NCBI RefSeq assembly: GCF_000024785.1
Contig: NC_013441.1
Coordinates: 1,364,001-1,428,000 of the forward strand
DNA length: 64,000 bases
From: Gordonia bronchialis DSM 43247
GTDB taxonomy: Bacteria; Actinomycetota; Actinomycetes; Mycobacteriales; Mycobacteriaceae
Direction: 5' to 3'
Position numbers and translations under genes: made by a program. The number at the start of each line of letters is the position of its first letter. The first letter of the stretch is position 1. The notes under the pieces are model-generated. The model was not told the DNA's origin and did no database searches. It saw only the letters and a program-made list of their open reading frames with translations. Positions 1 through 8,575 of the stretch are shown one piece after another.

Positions 1-361
1 GCGGCGCCAACAAGCGGGCCGACCAGTGGGTGACTCCCAGAGATTTCGGTGGCCGCTGCAAGGTGGCGGCGATGATCTTGGACTCGTCAATCTCGGTCGG
101 GCGCCCCGAGCGCTGCTCATCGACCAACGCCTCCACCCCACCAACCCGGTAGCGCTGCAGCCACTTGTCGACCGTCGGCCGTGACACCCCCACCACCGCG
201 GCAATGTCGGCCTTCGCTGTTCCATCGGCTGACATCAAACACATCCGAGCCCGCCGCGTCAGACCGGCCGGCGTCGTCGAAGCCCGCACCAACCCCTCCA
301 ACCGTGCCCGATCCCCATCAACCAACAACAGCGGAGCCGCAGCACGATTCACCATTCCCAC
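1..361 (-). CDS. IS630-family transposase, N-terminal part (cut by window edge)
   Basis: This is the first third of a DDE transposase, starting at GTG 361 or ATG 355 and reading leftward out of the window. It carries the N-terminal helix-turn-helix region. Bases 1-402 appear identical to 1118-1519, a constant offset of 1117, so it is the same gene as the complete copy to its right. Whether the rest of the gene is intact lies outside the window. It belongs to the left member of a head-to-tail pair of insertion sequences. Confidence 0.85.
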   Translation of the reverse strand, partial: MGMVNRAAAPLLLVDGDRARLEGLVRASTTPAGLTRRARMCLMSADGTAKADIAAVVGVSRPTVDKWLQRYRVGGVEALVDEQRSGRPTEIDESKIIAATLQRPPKSLGVTHWSARLLAP

Positions 362-399
362 ATACTATCAAACGTAAACTATTTTATCCCCCGGACCAC
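1..399 (-). mobile_element. IS630-family element, left tandem copy (partial)
   Basis: This is the right-hand part of an IS630-type element that ends in the inverted repeat at about 365-399. A single TA dinucleotide (400-401) separates it from the next identical copy, so the two copies are head to tail. IS630 elements are known to target TA, often inside CTAG. The left end is beyond the window. Confidence 0.85.
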
Positions 400-1478
400 T
401 AGTGGCCCGTGTTTGAAATTCGTTTACGTTTGATTTTGTCGAGTATTTCATTCGCGGGTTTGGTCCACACAAATGGTTCGCAGCGGGTGTTCCAGCTGGT
501 GACGAATCGGCGGATGGCGGCGACGAGGTCGGGAACGCTGGTGAAGGTGCCGCGGTGGATCGCTTGGCGTTCGATGATGGCGAACCAGGCCTCGATCATG
601 TTCATCCAGGATCCGGAAGTCGGTGTGAAATGCACTGTGATCCGGGGGTTCTGGGCGAGCCAGTCCTTTACCTCGGCTTTCTTGTGGGTGCCGTAGTTGT
701 CCATGACCAGGTGCAGGTGGTGGTCGGGATAGGTTTTCGCGACGTGTTTGAGGAACGCGAGGAACTCTTGATGGCGGTGACGCGGTTTGCATTGGGTGGT
801 GACCTCGCCGGTGGCGATGTTTAGTGCGGCGAACAAGGTCGTGGTGCCGTGACGAATGTAATCATGCGTGCGTTGCTCGCAGTGCCCCGGCGCCATCGGC
901 AACGTCGGTTGAGTGCGGTCGAGAGCCTGGATCTGGCTTTTCTCATCGATGCTGAGCACGATCGCATTCTCCGGCGGATTCATATACAGGCCAACAACAT
1001 CGACCACCTTGGCGTCGAGGTCGGGGTCGTTGGAGAACTTGAACGTCTCGCTGCGCCAGGGGGTGACCTTGTACTTGCGCCACACCCGCGAGACCGTGGT
1101 GTGATCGACCCCGACCCGCGGCGCCAACAAGCGGGCCGACCAGTGGGTGACTCCCAGAGATTTCGGTGGCCGCTGCAAGGTGGCGGCGATGATCTTGGAC
1201 TCGTCAATCTCGGTCGGGCGCCCCGAGCGCTGCTCATCGACCAACGCCTCCACCCCACCAACCCGGTAGCGCTGCAGCCACTTGTCGACCGTCGGCCGTG
1301 ACACCCCCACCACCGCGGCAATGTCGGCCTTCGCTGTTCCATCGGCTGACATCAAACACATCCGAGCCCGCCGCGTCAGACCGGCCGGCGTCGTCGAAGC
1401 CCGCACCAACCCCTCCAACCGTGCCCGATCCCCATCAACCAACAACAGCGGAGCCGCAGCACGATTCACCATTCCCAC
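399..1478 (-). CDS. IS630-family DDE transposase
   Basis: This 359-residue protein catalyses cut-and-paste transposition of its own element. It has an N-terminal helix-turn-helix (about residues 35-75, including VSRPTVDKWLQRYR). The DDE catalytic core shows VLSIDEKSQIQ, HLVMDNYGTHKK and SGSWMNMIEAWFAIIER, giving the two Asp and the Glu in the usual order. Length is normal for the family. The start is GTG 1478 or ATG 1472, both just inside the right inverted repeat. The stop codon TAG (complement of 399-401) is not inside the element: it is made by the target TA plus the next flanking base. Confidence 0.93.
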   Translation of the reverse strand: MGMVNRAAAPLLLVDGDRARLEGLVRASTTPAGLTRRARMCLMSADGTAKADIAAVVGVSRPTVDKWLQRYRVGGVEALVDEQRSGRPTEIDESKIIAATLQRPPKSLGVTHWSARLLAPRVGVDHTTVSRVWRKYKVTPWRSETFKFSNDPDLDAKVVDVVGLYMNPPENAIVLSIDEKSQIQALDRTQPTLPMAPGHCEQRTHDYIRHGTTTLFAALNIATGEVTTQCKPRHRHQEFLAFLKHVAKTYPDHHLHLVMDNYGTHKKAEVKDWLAQNPRITVHFTPTSGSWMNMIEAWFAIIERQAIHRGTFTSVPDLVAAIRRFVTSWNTRCEPFVWTKPANEILDKIKRKRISNTGH

Positions 1479-1516
1479 ATACTATCAAACGTAAACTATT
1501 TTATCCCCCGGACCAC
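402..1516 (-). mobile_element. Complete IS630-family element, about 1.1 kb
   Basis: The element is bounded by imperfect inverted repeats of roughly 35 bp. The left end reads GTGGCCCG then, after a gap, GTTTACGTTTGA. The right end read inward gives GTGGTCCG then GTTTACGTTTGA. TA dinucleotides flank it at 400-401 and 1517-1518, as expected for IS630 target duplication. With the next base the right flank reads CTAG (1516-1519), and this overlaps the presumed target-site copy of the neighbouring IS1182-type element. One gene, the transposase, fills it. Confidence 0.85.
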
Positions 1517-1546
1517 TAGCCGCCGTGTTTGGGGGATAATGTATTG

Positions 1547-1608
1547 GTGGCCAAAGGATATCGTCCGGTAGATCGTGATCAGGACTATTTGCTGCCGCCG
1601 AGTATGCG
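1547..1608 (+). pseudogene. 5' fragment of IS1182-family transposase
   Basis: Starting at GTG 1547 the reading gives VAKGYRPVDRDQDYLLPPSM, the typical N-terminus of IS1182 transposases. The frame is broken at 1608 by the IS21 insertion. Joining 1608 directly to 4261 restores ...LLPPSMREWLADDDP in frame, which shows that this fragment and the 4244-5692 gene were once one. Confidence 0.85.
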
Positions 1609-1660
1609 TGTCGACGGTCACGTAATTCCCCAGGTGTGTCCGTCACGGATTTCCCCATGT
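1609..1660 (+). repeat. IS21 left end with two transposase-site repeats
   Basis: Two related sites sit in the same direction: TGTCGACGGTCACGTAATTC at 1609 and TGTCCGTCACGGATTTCCCC at 1635. IS21 ends are known to carry multiple repeats bound by IstA. The matching sites at the other end are in inverse orientation. Confidence 0.75.
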
Positions 1661-1697
1661 TCGGGTGTGCTGGGTTGAGGGTAGCTGGGGTTGTGGG

Positions 1698-2459
1698 TTA
1701 GGTGGTTTTCGGTGTTCGTCCGGGGCGTTTGCGTGGTCGGTAGGACGGGCCGTCCATGAGGATCTGGTGGCTGGTGTTGATGAGTCGGTCGAGTAGTGAT
1801 TCGGCGACGACGGGGTTGGGGAACAGGGGGTACCAGTCTTTGGGTGCGCGGTTGCTGGTGAGGATGACGGGTTTGGCTGCGATGGCGCGGTCGGAGACGA
1901 GGTCGTAGAGGTCGTCGGAGCCGGTGGTGGTGTGTTCGCGCATGGCGAAGTCGTCGATGATCAGGACGGCGGGGCGGGTGTATTCGCGCATGCGTTGCCC
2001 GATGGTGCGATCGGCGTGGCCGCCGGCGAGGTCGGCGAGCATGCGGGCGCATTTGACGAATCGGATGTCGTGTCCGCGTAACGCGACTTGGTGGCCGAGT
2101 GCTTGTGCCACATGGGTTTTGCCGACTCCGACGGGTCCGTAGAGGATGACTGATTCGCCGGCGTCGAGCCAGCGCAGGGCGGCGAGGTCACGCAGCATCG
2201 CGGCGGGCAGTTTCGGGTTGGCGGTGAAGTCGAAGTCGTCGAAGGTTGCTGATTGTTCGAAGCGGGCCCGGCGCACGCGCCGCGCCAGGGCGGCGGACTC
2301 ACGGCGGGCGATCTCGTCTTCGCACAACACCTGCAGGAACTCCAGGTGACCCAGTTCGCCGGCGCGGGTTTGGGCCAGCCGGGCGTCGAGGGTGTCGAGC
2401 ATGCCGGTCAACTTCAACGTTTTCAACGCGGCTCGCAGGCTGGGATCATGAATGGTCAT
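1698..2459 (-). CDS. istB: IstB-like ATP-binding helper protein of the IS21 element
   Basis: This 253-residue AAA+ ATPase helps the IstA transposase choose and activate target DNA. A Walker A motif (GPVGVGKTH, about residues 109-117), Walker B (VLIIDDFAM) and a sensor-like ILTSNRAP segment are present. Length and layout match IstB. It lies downstream of istA by about 50 bp on the same strand, so the two are cotranscribed. Confidence 0.95.
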   Translation of the reverse strand: MTIHDPSLRAALKTLKLTGMLDTLDARLAQTRAGELGHLEFLQVLCEDEIARRESAALARRVRRARFEQSATFDDFDFTANPKLPAAMLRDLAALRWLDAGESVILYGPVGVGKTHVAQALGHQVALRGHDIRFVKCARMLADLAGGHADRTIGQRMREYTRPAVLIIDDFAMREHTTTGSDDLYDLVSDRAIAAKPVILTSNRAPKDWYPLFPNPVVAESLLDRLINTSHQILMDGPSYRPRKRPGRTPKTT

Positions 2460-2511
2460 CAGAACGTCCTTAGTGGAATAAGCTGGTAGTTAATGGGATT
2501 GGGTGTGAGGT

Positions 2512-4068
2512 CTACTGGCCGGCTGCCGTGTCGAGGTCGTCGGCGAAGGCGTGCGGGCCACGCAGAAATGCCGGTGGTGTCGGCGCTACCGGCGATGTGG
2601 TGATGGTGTCGTCGTATTCGGTACCGGCGATCAGGATGCCTTTGATGGTGCGTGGCCCGACATCGCCGACGGCGATCGCGCGGGCGCAGGCGGCGTTGAT
2701 GCGGTCATCGGGATACTTGGTGCGCAAGCCGACGATGGACTGGATCGCGCGCAGGCGGTGGATCGCATTGACCTCGGAGAGTTCAGCGACGACTGCGACC
2801 GCGTGCTCGCCGATCTCTTCGGCCTGCTTGCGGCACCACGCCACCGGGCGGGAGTGGTAGGCGACCTTGTGCGGCGGATAGTGCTCGAGGTTGGTTGCTC
2901 GTCCGCTCAGGTGCAGTACGTGGGTTGCCACGACCTGGTCGTCGGCGAAGACCTGGACCATATCCCCGCACGTGCGGACCCGCACGTGTGAGCCGATCAG
3001 CCGCCACGGCACCGAGTACAACGCTGTGCCCGCCTTGACATGACAGTCGGGGGCGACCTTGCCCACGTGGTAGGTGACACGTTCAAATCGTCTGGGCGGC
3101 AACGGAGTCAACACATCCCGTTCGATCTGCGCGAACAGTTCGGCGGGCGGCACCCCATCGATCCCGCGGTGGGCGTGGCGGCCGTACACGTTCAGACACC
3201 AGTCGAGGGCGGCCTGTTGCATCTGCGGCAGGCTGGTGAACTCGCGGCCCGTGAAGAACGAGTCCCGAATGTAGGGCATCGGGCGCTCGATGCGCGGTTT
3301 GTCTTTCGGAGTGAACGCGCGCGCCGGATCGATCAGCACCTCGTAGAACGAGGCGAGTTCGGCGTAGGCCCGGTTGATCTGCGGATCGTAGAGATCAGGC
3401 TTGCTGACCCCGGTCTTGAGGTTGTCACAAACGATTCGCTCGGGCACGCCGCCGAAAAACTCGAACGCATCCACATGCGAAGCGCACCAAGATGTTTGGT
3501 CCATCTTGAGGACCGGCTGCACAAACAACCACCGCGAGCACGACAGGATGATCGCGAACGCCCACACCGACACCCGCTTCCCGGTCTCAGGGTTGGTCCA
3601 CATCCCGAGCTTGCCGTAATCGACTTGGGCTTCCTCGCCTGCAGGTACCGGGGGTCGTGGTGGGGTTGCGCGTTTCTCGTTGATCTTGTCAGCGAAATGT
3701 GCTGTCACATAACGGCGTACCGACGATTCCGACACATCAACCCCGTGGTCGTCGCGCAGACGTTGCGCGATCGTGGCCACCGTCACCGTGGCATCGAGCT
3801 GGCCGCTGATCCACTTATGATGCTTGGCGATCGGCGGCCACGTCACCGCCCGCGTCGAGGGATCGACAACTTCGGGGAACCAGCCGCCGATCAACTCCCG
3901 CCACACCGACTCGTCGAACTTGTCCCCGGTGCCCGGGCTCATTCCCGCCGCCAGCGCCGGCGCGAGATACTTGCGGATGGTCTTGCGATCCAGGCCCAAC
4001 GCCTGGGAAATCTGTACCTGCGAGCGTCCGGCATACCAATGCCGAAACAACTCCAACAGCTGGGTCAT
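2512..4068 (-). CDS. istA: IS21-family transposase IstA
   Basis: This is the transposase, about 518 residues. It has an N-terminal helix-turn-helix (ISQALGLDRKTIRKYL), a second HTH near residues 75-120, and an rve-type integrase core beginning at EEAQVDYGKLG. Core acidic residues are visible in AQVDYG and ERIVCDNLKTG. The ATG at 4068 is preferred because GGAGGA lies 8 bases upstream; the frame extends to 4167 without another good ribosome site. Confidence 0.93.
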   Translation of the reverse strand: MTQLLELFRHWYAGRSQVQISQALGLDRKTIRKYLAPALAAGMSPGTGDKFDESVWRELIGGWFPEVVDPSTRAVTWPPIAKHHKWISGQLDATVTVATIAQRLRDDHGVDVSESSVRRYVTAHFADKINEKRATPPRPPVPAGEEAQVDYGKLGMWTNPETGKRVSVWAFAIILSCSRWLFVQPVLKMDQTSWCASHVDAFEFFGGVPERIVCDNLKTGVSKPDLYDPQINRAYAELASFYEVLIDPARAFTPKDKPRIERPMPYIRDSFFTGREFTSLPQMQQAALDWCLNVYGRHAHRGIDGVPPAELFAQIERDVLTPLPPRRFERVTYHVGKVAPDCHVKAGTALYSVPWRLIGSHVRVRTCGDMVQVFADDQVVATHVLHLSGRATNLEHYPPHKVAYHSRPVAWCRKQAEEIGEHAVAVVAELSEVNAIHRLRAIQSIVGLRTKYPDDRINAACARAIAVGDVGPRTIKGILIAGTEYDDTITTSPVAPTPPAFLRGPHAFADDLDTAAGQ

Positions 4069-4170
4069 CGTCAACGTCCTCCGTGCCACCTCAGGCCCCT
4101 TCCAGGGGCCCGGGAAGGGGCCCTGCAAGGAGCGAACCTGTAGCAGCACCCCAACCCCGCCCGACACGCC

Positions 4171-4256
4171 CCAGGGTGGGGAATTACGTGACGGACAGGT
4201 GAGGAATTACGTGACGGACAACCCCACCAACCTGGGGAATTACATGACCGCTGACA
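4171..4256 (-). repeat. IS21 right end with three transposase-site repeats
   Basis: Reading inward from 4256 there are three copies of a TGTC..GTCACGTAATTC-type site: the terminal TGTCAGCGGTCATGTAATTC and two copies of TGTCCGTCACGTAATTCC. They mirror the left-end sites. The terminal copy also contains, on the plus strand, GGGGA (4234-4238) five bases before an ATG at 4244, which can serve the downstream transposase fragment. Confidence 0.75.
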
Positions 4257-5692
4257 TGCGGGAGTGGTTGGCTGATGATGATCCGGTGTGGCTGGTCATT
4301 GAGGCCGTCGCGCAGCTCGATACCAGTAAACTGCACGCCCGGCGCAAGGTCGGCGGGGTCGGGCGAGCCGGATATCACCCAGATATGTTGCTGACCTTGC
4401 TGATCTGGGGATGGGCGCAAGGGCAAAGGTCCTCCCGCAAGCTGGAACGATTGTGTCACCGCGATATCGCCTATCGAGTCATCTGTGCTGGTGACGTGCC
4501 CGATCATGCGACGATTTCGCGGTTCCGCGCCGAGTGTGCCGACGCCGTCGAAGACCTGTTCACCCAGGTGCTGGCGTTGTGTGCGCGGGTCGGGATGGGC
4601 GAGTTGGGGGTGGTGGCCCTCGACGGGGTCAAGATCGCCTCGAACGCCTCCAAGAGCGCCAACCGTACCGAAGCTGGGTTGCGTGCAGCGTTGGCTGCCG
4701 AAGCAGCGCAAGCCAATCGCGAGCACGCTGCCACCGATGATGCCGAGGACCGACAGGATGACCGTGGTGATCGGCTCCCGACTCCGTTGGCCGAGCCCAG
4801 CACGCGGGCACAACGGATCTCCGAAGCCCTGGCCCAGATGCCCGAAACCGGCACGGATCCGGTCGACCAGGCCCGGGCCGAGGTCAGCAAACTGCAGGCG
4901 TCCTACGAGCGGGTCAGGACCCGCCAGCAGGAGCGGATCGACCGCTGGCATCCGGGTCGGCCGGGACGCCCGGTCAAGTCGATGGATGAGGCGGTCATGG
5001 TCATCGAAGCACGCAAGCGGCTCGACAAGGCGATCGCCCGTGCCGAGAAGGTGGCTGCCGAGCGCCCGCAGGTGGGGCCGCAACGCAATATGACCGACCC
5101 GCAGTCCCGGTTGATGCCAATGCGTGGCGGTGGATGGATTCAGGGCTACAACTGTCAGGCCGTGACCAGCGTTGATGGCCTGATCATCGCGGTTGAGGTG
5201 ACCAACAATCCCTCCGACGGCGCCATGTTCACCGGCATGAGCAAACGGGCCGTGCACGCAGCGCAGATCATCGACGCCGCCCGCCCCGAGGGCGCCAAGG
5301 CCACCGGCATTGGCGTCATCCTGGCCGATACCGGCTACCTATCCGAGGAGGCGTTAACCTCTCCCGGCCCTGACCGCCTCATCGCCACCGGCAAATCCCG
5401 CGAGGTCCACCGCGCCGCCCGTAACAATCCCACCGCCGGCCCACCTCCATCCACGGCCACCCCGATCGAGCAGATGGCTCACCGACTGGCCACTTCCGAG
5501 GGAGCCGCCCTCTACCGTCAACGCAGCCACATCGCCGAAACCCCCTTCGGACACGCCAAACACAACCTCGGATTCCGAAGCTTCACCAGCCGCGGAAAAC
5601 GCCGCGCCACAGCAGAAATCACCTTCCACGCACTCGTGAACAACCTGATCAAAGCCATCACGACCAAACACCTGACCCCGGCCACCGCCTAA
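4244..5692 (+). CDS. IS1182-family transposase, N-terminally interrupted but open
   Basis: Residues from REWLADDD onward are the original IS1182 transposase: VALDGVKIASNAS (first Asp), an ILADTGYLSEEAL segment (second Asp) and AETPFGHAKHNLGFR (Glu) near the C-terminus. A charged helical stretch lies in the middle. The first 20 or so residues were lost to the IS21 insertion, but the frame is open through the IS21 end. ATG 4244 has GGGGA five bases upstream, so a protein of about 482 residues starting MTADMREWL could still be made. Whether it is active is unknown. Confidence 0.8.
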   Translation: MTADMREWLADDDPVWLVIEAVAQLDTSKLHARRKVGGVGRAGYHPDMLLTLLIWGWAQGQRSSRKLERLCHRDIAYRVICAGDVPDHATISRFRAECADAVEDLFTQVLALCARVGMGELGVVALDGVKIASNASKSANRTEAGLRAALAAEAAQANREHAATDDAEDRQDDRGDRLPTPLAEPSTRAQRISEALAQMPETGTDPVDQARAEVSKLQASYERVRTRQQERIDRWHPGRPGRPVKSMDEAVMVIEARKRLDKAIARAEKVAAERPQVGPQRNMTDPQSRLMPMRGGGWIQGYNCQAVTSVDGLIIAVEVTNNPSDGAMFTGMSKRAVHAAQIIDAARPEGAKATGIGVILADTGYLSEEALTSPGPDRLIATGKSREVHRAARNNPTAGPPPSTATPIEQMAHRLATSEGAALYRQRSHIAETPFGHAKHNLGFRSFTSRGKRRATAEITFHALVNNLIKAITTKHLTPATA

Positions 5693-5774
5693 CCACCCAC
5701 CAGGCGAGCACCCAGCCCGCTACTTCGCGGCGCCAATCAGCGAGCACAGTCCAGGAAGCCATTTCGCAACACCC

Positions 5775-6125
5775 CGCTAGGCGAGGGTCGTGTCGAAACC
5801 ATTGGTGACATAACGGTATTCGCAATCACTGGCCGGACTGCTGTGGTTGCGGACATTGTTGTGTTGCGGGTGGTTTCGACGCGGCTCGGTCTCGCTTCGC
5901 TCGTCCGTGCCGGCTCAACCAGCAGGAGTGGTGTCGGGCCGTTCCCCCTTTTTGCTGGTTGAGCCGACTCGAGCCGCTAGGCGAGAGTCGTGTCGAAACC
6001 ATTGGTGACATAACGGTATTCGCAATCACTGGCCGGACTGCTGTGGTGGCGGACGTTGTCGTGTTGCGGGTGGTTTCGACGCGGCTCGGTCTCGCTTCGC
6101 TCGTCCGTGCCGGCTCAACCAGCAG
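5775..6125. repeat. Duplicated 150-bp extragenic repeat (offset 200 bp)
   Basis: Bases 5775-5925 and 5975-6125 are near-identical copies. Each begins CGCTAGGCGAG and runs through GTGTCGAAACCATTGGTGAC to GGTTTCGACGCGGCTCGG and GGCTCAACCAGCAG. Motifs of the type gtTTCGACxCG...CGGCTCAACCAGC, with the inverse GCTGGTTGAGCC at 5953-5964, occur at three places in this window and resemble extragenic palindromic repeats of Gordonia and relatives. The IS1182 target CTAG coincides with the CTAG at the start of the first copy. Confidence 0.85.
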
Positions 6126-6195
6126 CAGCAGTGGTGCGGGCTCAACCAGCAGCAGTGGTGCCGGCTCAACCAGCAGCAGTGGTGTCGGCTGAACC
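6110..6195. repeat. Short tandem repeat, CTCAACCAGCAGCAGTGGTG units
   Basis: There are three to four imperfect units of about 24-27 bp, each GGCTCAACCAGCAGCAGTGG plus a few bases, running up to the stop of the glutamine synthetase gene. It looks like local expansion of the end of the adjacent extragenic repeat. Confidence 0.8.
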
Positions 6196-6209
6196 AGCAG
6201 GCGAGACGG

Positions 6210-8381
6210 TCAGAGGATCGTGAGCATCTCGTTGTAGGTCGGTAGTGGCCAGAGATCGTCGGCAACAATGGCTTCCAGCTTGTCGGCCGCCTCCCGAACT
6301 TCCGCCATCGCCGGGATCAGGGTGGCCAGCGCGTACTGGGATTCCTCGTATTCGCTCTCACCGTGCATGCCGGCGATACCCTCGTCGAGCACGACCATCG
6401 CCTTCTGCATATCAGCGATGATCGCGGTGATCTCGGTGAGTAGCGGCATCTCGACCTCGATGCCAGCCATCTTCATCGACGCCGCGGTACCGGCCAGCTC
6501 ACCCTGATAGCGGATGGCGGCCGGCAGGATCATCGTCTTGGCGATCTCCGCGGTTTCCTTGGCCTCCACCAGAATCGTCAGCGCGTAGTACTCGAAGATG
6601 ACGTCCTCGCGCGCCTTGAGTTCGCGGGCGGAGAGCACGCCGTACCGTTCGAAGATCTCGATGGCCTCGGGGGAGGTGTACTCGGTGACGGCATCGACGG
6701 TGGTGCGCAGGTTCTTCAGGCCGCGTGCGGCGGCCTCCTCCTGCCACTCGTCGGAGTACCCGTTGCCGTTGAAGATCACCGCACCGTGCTCGTTGATGAT
6801 CTCCTGCAACACTTTCTGTACGGCGTCGGGGAGGTCCGTCCCGTCGGCGAGCAGGGTCTCCAGTTCGCTGGATATGTGATCGAGGGAGTCGGCGAGGATG
6901 GTGTTGATCGCGACCATCGGGTCGGAGATGGACTGGTTGGAACCCGGTGCGCGATACTCGAATCGGTTGCCGGTGAAGGCAAAGGGGCTGGTGCGGTTGC
7001 GATCACCCGGGTCGGCCTTCAGCGGCGGTAGGGTGTCGACGCCGAGTTCGATGACGCCCGCGGCCTTGGACCCGGTGGCGCCGCCCTTGGCGATCTGCTC
7101 GAAGACGTCCATCAGCTGCTCACCGAGGAAGATCGAGATGATCGCCGGCGGAGCCTCGTTGGCGCCCAGCCGGTGGTCGTTGGAGGCCGACGCGACGGCC
7201 GCGCGGAGCAGCCCGCCGTATTTGTGCACCGACCGGATGATGGCTCCGCAGAAGGTGAGGAACTGCATGTTCTCGTGCGGGGTGTCGCCGGGGTTGAGCA
7301 GGTTGCCCTGGTTGCCGTTGCCGAGGGAGAAGTTGACGTGTTTGCCCGACCCGTTGACACCGGCGAACGGCTTCTCGTGCAGCAGGCATTTCATGCCGTA
7401 GCGCTCGGCGACGGCCTTCATGATGGTCATCATCAACTGCTGATGGTCGTGGGCGAGGACGGAGCGTTCGAAGACCGGCGCCAGCTCGAACTGGCCGGGG
7501 GCCACCTCGTTGTGCCGGGTCTTGGACGGGATGCCCTGCTTGAACAGTTCCCGATCCAGCTCGCACATGAAGGCCAGGACACGTGCGGGGATGGCGCCGA
7601 AGTAGTGGTCGTCGAACTCCTGGCCCTTGGAGGGCTTGGCGCCGAACAGGGTTCGGCTTGTCGTCATGATGTCGGGGCGTGCGTAGTAGAAGTGCTCGTC
7701 GATCAGGAAGTACTCCTGCTCGGCGCCGGCGTAGGAGACCACGGTGTCGACGTCGGTGTGCCCGAACAGCTTCAGCAGCCGCATGGCCTGCTTGCTCATG
7801 GCCTGCTGGCTGCGCAGCAGCGGTGTCTTCTTGTCCAGCGCCTCACCCGTCCAGGAGATGAAGATGGTGGGGATGCAGAGCGTGTTGCCGTTCGCGTTCT
7901 CCCAGATGTAGGCCGGGCTGGTGACGTCCCAGCCGGTGTACCCGCGGGCCTCGAAGGTGCCACGCAGTCCGCCGTTGGGGAAGCTTGACGCGTCCGGTTC
8001 GCCCTGCAGCAGCGTCTTGCCGGCGAACTCGGCGAGCGAGGCACCCGACGAATCAGGCTCAAGGAAGGAGTCGTGCTTCTCCGCGGTGAACCCGGTGAGC
8101 GGATAGAAGACGTGCGCGTAATGGGTGGCGCCCATCTCCAGCGCCCAGTCCTTCATCGCGACGGCGACGTAGTCGGCGATGGTCGGATCCATCGGTGCGC
8201 CGGTGTCGATGGTGGCGGCGACGGCCTTGAAGACGTGTTTGGGCAGTCGCTTCTTCATGACCGAGAGGCTGAAGACGTTGCGACCAAAGGTGTCTGCCAA
8301 CGGTTCGGGGAAGCCGTCGGTCTGCACCTTGTAGGTGGTGACGGCCTTGATCGCCTGGCGTCGGGACATGCTGCCACTCAT
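6210..8381 (-). CDS. glnN: Type III glutamine synthetase
   Basis: The enzyme condenses glutamate and ammonia to glutamine using ATP. The protein of about 723 residues is far longer than GSI (about 470) and matches the GSIII class. The recognisable GS core includes [11 protein letters not shown] (metal-binding Glu), the GSIII signature [28 protein letters not shown] and [12 protein letters not shown]. The C-terminal 200 residues are the helical GSIII-specific part. ATG 8381 is chosen because AGGAG lies upstream; the frame is open to 8414. It ends inside a repeat tract and has no operon partner, so it is probably an accessory glutamine synthetase. Confidence 0.95.
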   Translation of the reverse strand: MSGSMSRRQAIKAVTTYKVQTDGFPEPLADTFGRNVFSLSVMKKRLPKHVFKAVAATIDTGAPMDPTIADYVAVAMKDWALEMGATHYAHVFYPLTGFTAEKHDSFLEPDSSGASLAEFAGKTLLQGEPDASSFPNGGLRGTFEARGYTGWDVTSPAYIWENANGNTLCIPTIFISWTGEALDKKTPLLRSQQAMSKQAMRLLKLFGHTDVDTVVSYAGAEQEYFLIDEHFYYARPDIMTTSRTLFGAKPSKGQEFDDHYFGAIPARVLAFMCELDRELFKQGIPSKTRHNEVAPGQFELAPVFERSVLAHDHQQLMMTIMKAVAERYGMKCLLHEKPFAGVNGSGKHVNFSLGNGNQGNLLNPGDTPHENMQFLTFCGAIIRSVHKYGGLLRAAVASASNDHRLGANEAPPAIISIFLGEQLMDVFEQIAKGGATGSKAAGVIELGVDTLPPLKADPGDRNRTSPFAFTGNRFEYRAPGSNQSISDPMVAINTILADSLDHISSELETLLADGTDLPDAVQKVLQEIINEHGAVIFNGNGYSDEWQEEAAARGLKNLRTTVDAVTEYTSPEAIEIFERYGVLSARELKAREDVIFEYYALTILVEAKETAEIAKTMILPAAIRYQGELAGTAASMKMAGIEVEMPLLTEITAIIADMQKAMVVLDEGIAGMHGESEYEESQYALATLIPAMAEVREAADKLEAIVADDLWPLPTYNEMLTIL

Positions 8382-8575
8382 GGGCTCTCCTGAGAATGGG
8401 TCGCCGTTGCACACCCGGGATGGGTCTGCGTACGACGACGTCGCTGGTGGATGCCGCGAGACGCGATGCGGCTTGCGAGCGACTCGACGCTATGAGCGGG
8501 GTGTATGCGGATCGTTTCCCCTGTGTGACGCGCACGAAAACGAATTCGGGGTGCGGTGTCCTGGATTGCGGAACG

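Larger units (their letters stand above)
1609..4256 (-). mobile_element. IS21-family element inserted in the IS1182 transposase gene
   Basis: The ends match over about 25 bases: left TGTCGACGGTCACGTAATTC and right, read inward, TGTCAGCGGTCATGTAATTC, both continuing into CCCCAGG. A 4-bp target duplication TGCG lies at 1605-1608 and 4257-4260. The element carries istA then istB on the minus strand, the standard IS21 arrangement. The 2648-bp size is within the family range. Confidence 0.9.
1520..5776 (+). mobile_element. IS1182-family element interrupted by an IS21-family element
   Basis: Both ends are followed by CTAG (1516-1519 and 5777-5780), the 4-bp palindromic duplication typical of IS1182 elements. 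The ends are weakly inverted: left CCGCCGTGTTTGG, right read inward CGGGGTGTTGCG. Its single gene starts at 1547 and is split after codon 20 by a 2.65-kb IS21 insertion. Without the insertion the element would be about 1.6 kb, which is normal for the family. The exact ends are inferred from CTAG and gene position. Confidence 0.7.

Noticed and set aside
3824..4243. Extension of the IS1182 transposase into the IS21 element
   Set aside because: The open frame is antisense to istA and not homologous to transposases. The original N-terminus is at 1547-1608.
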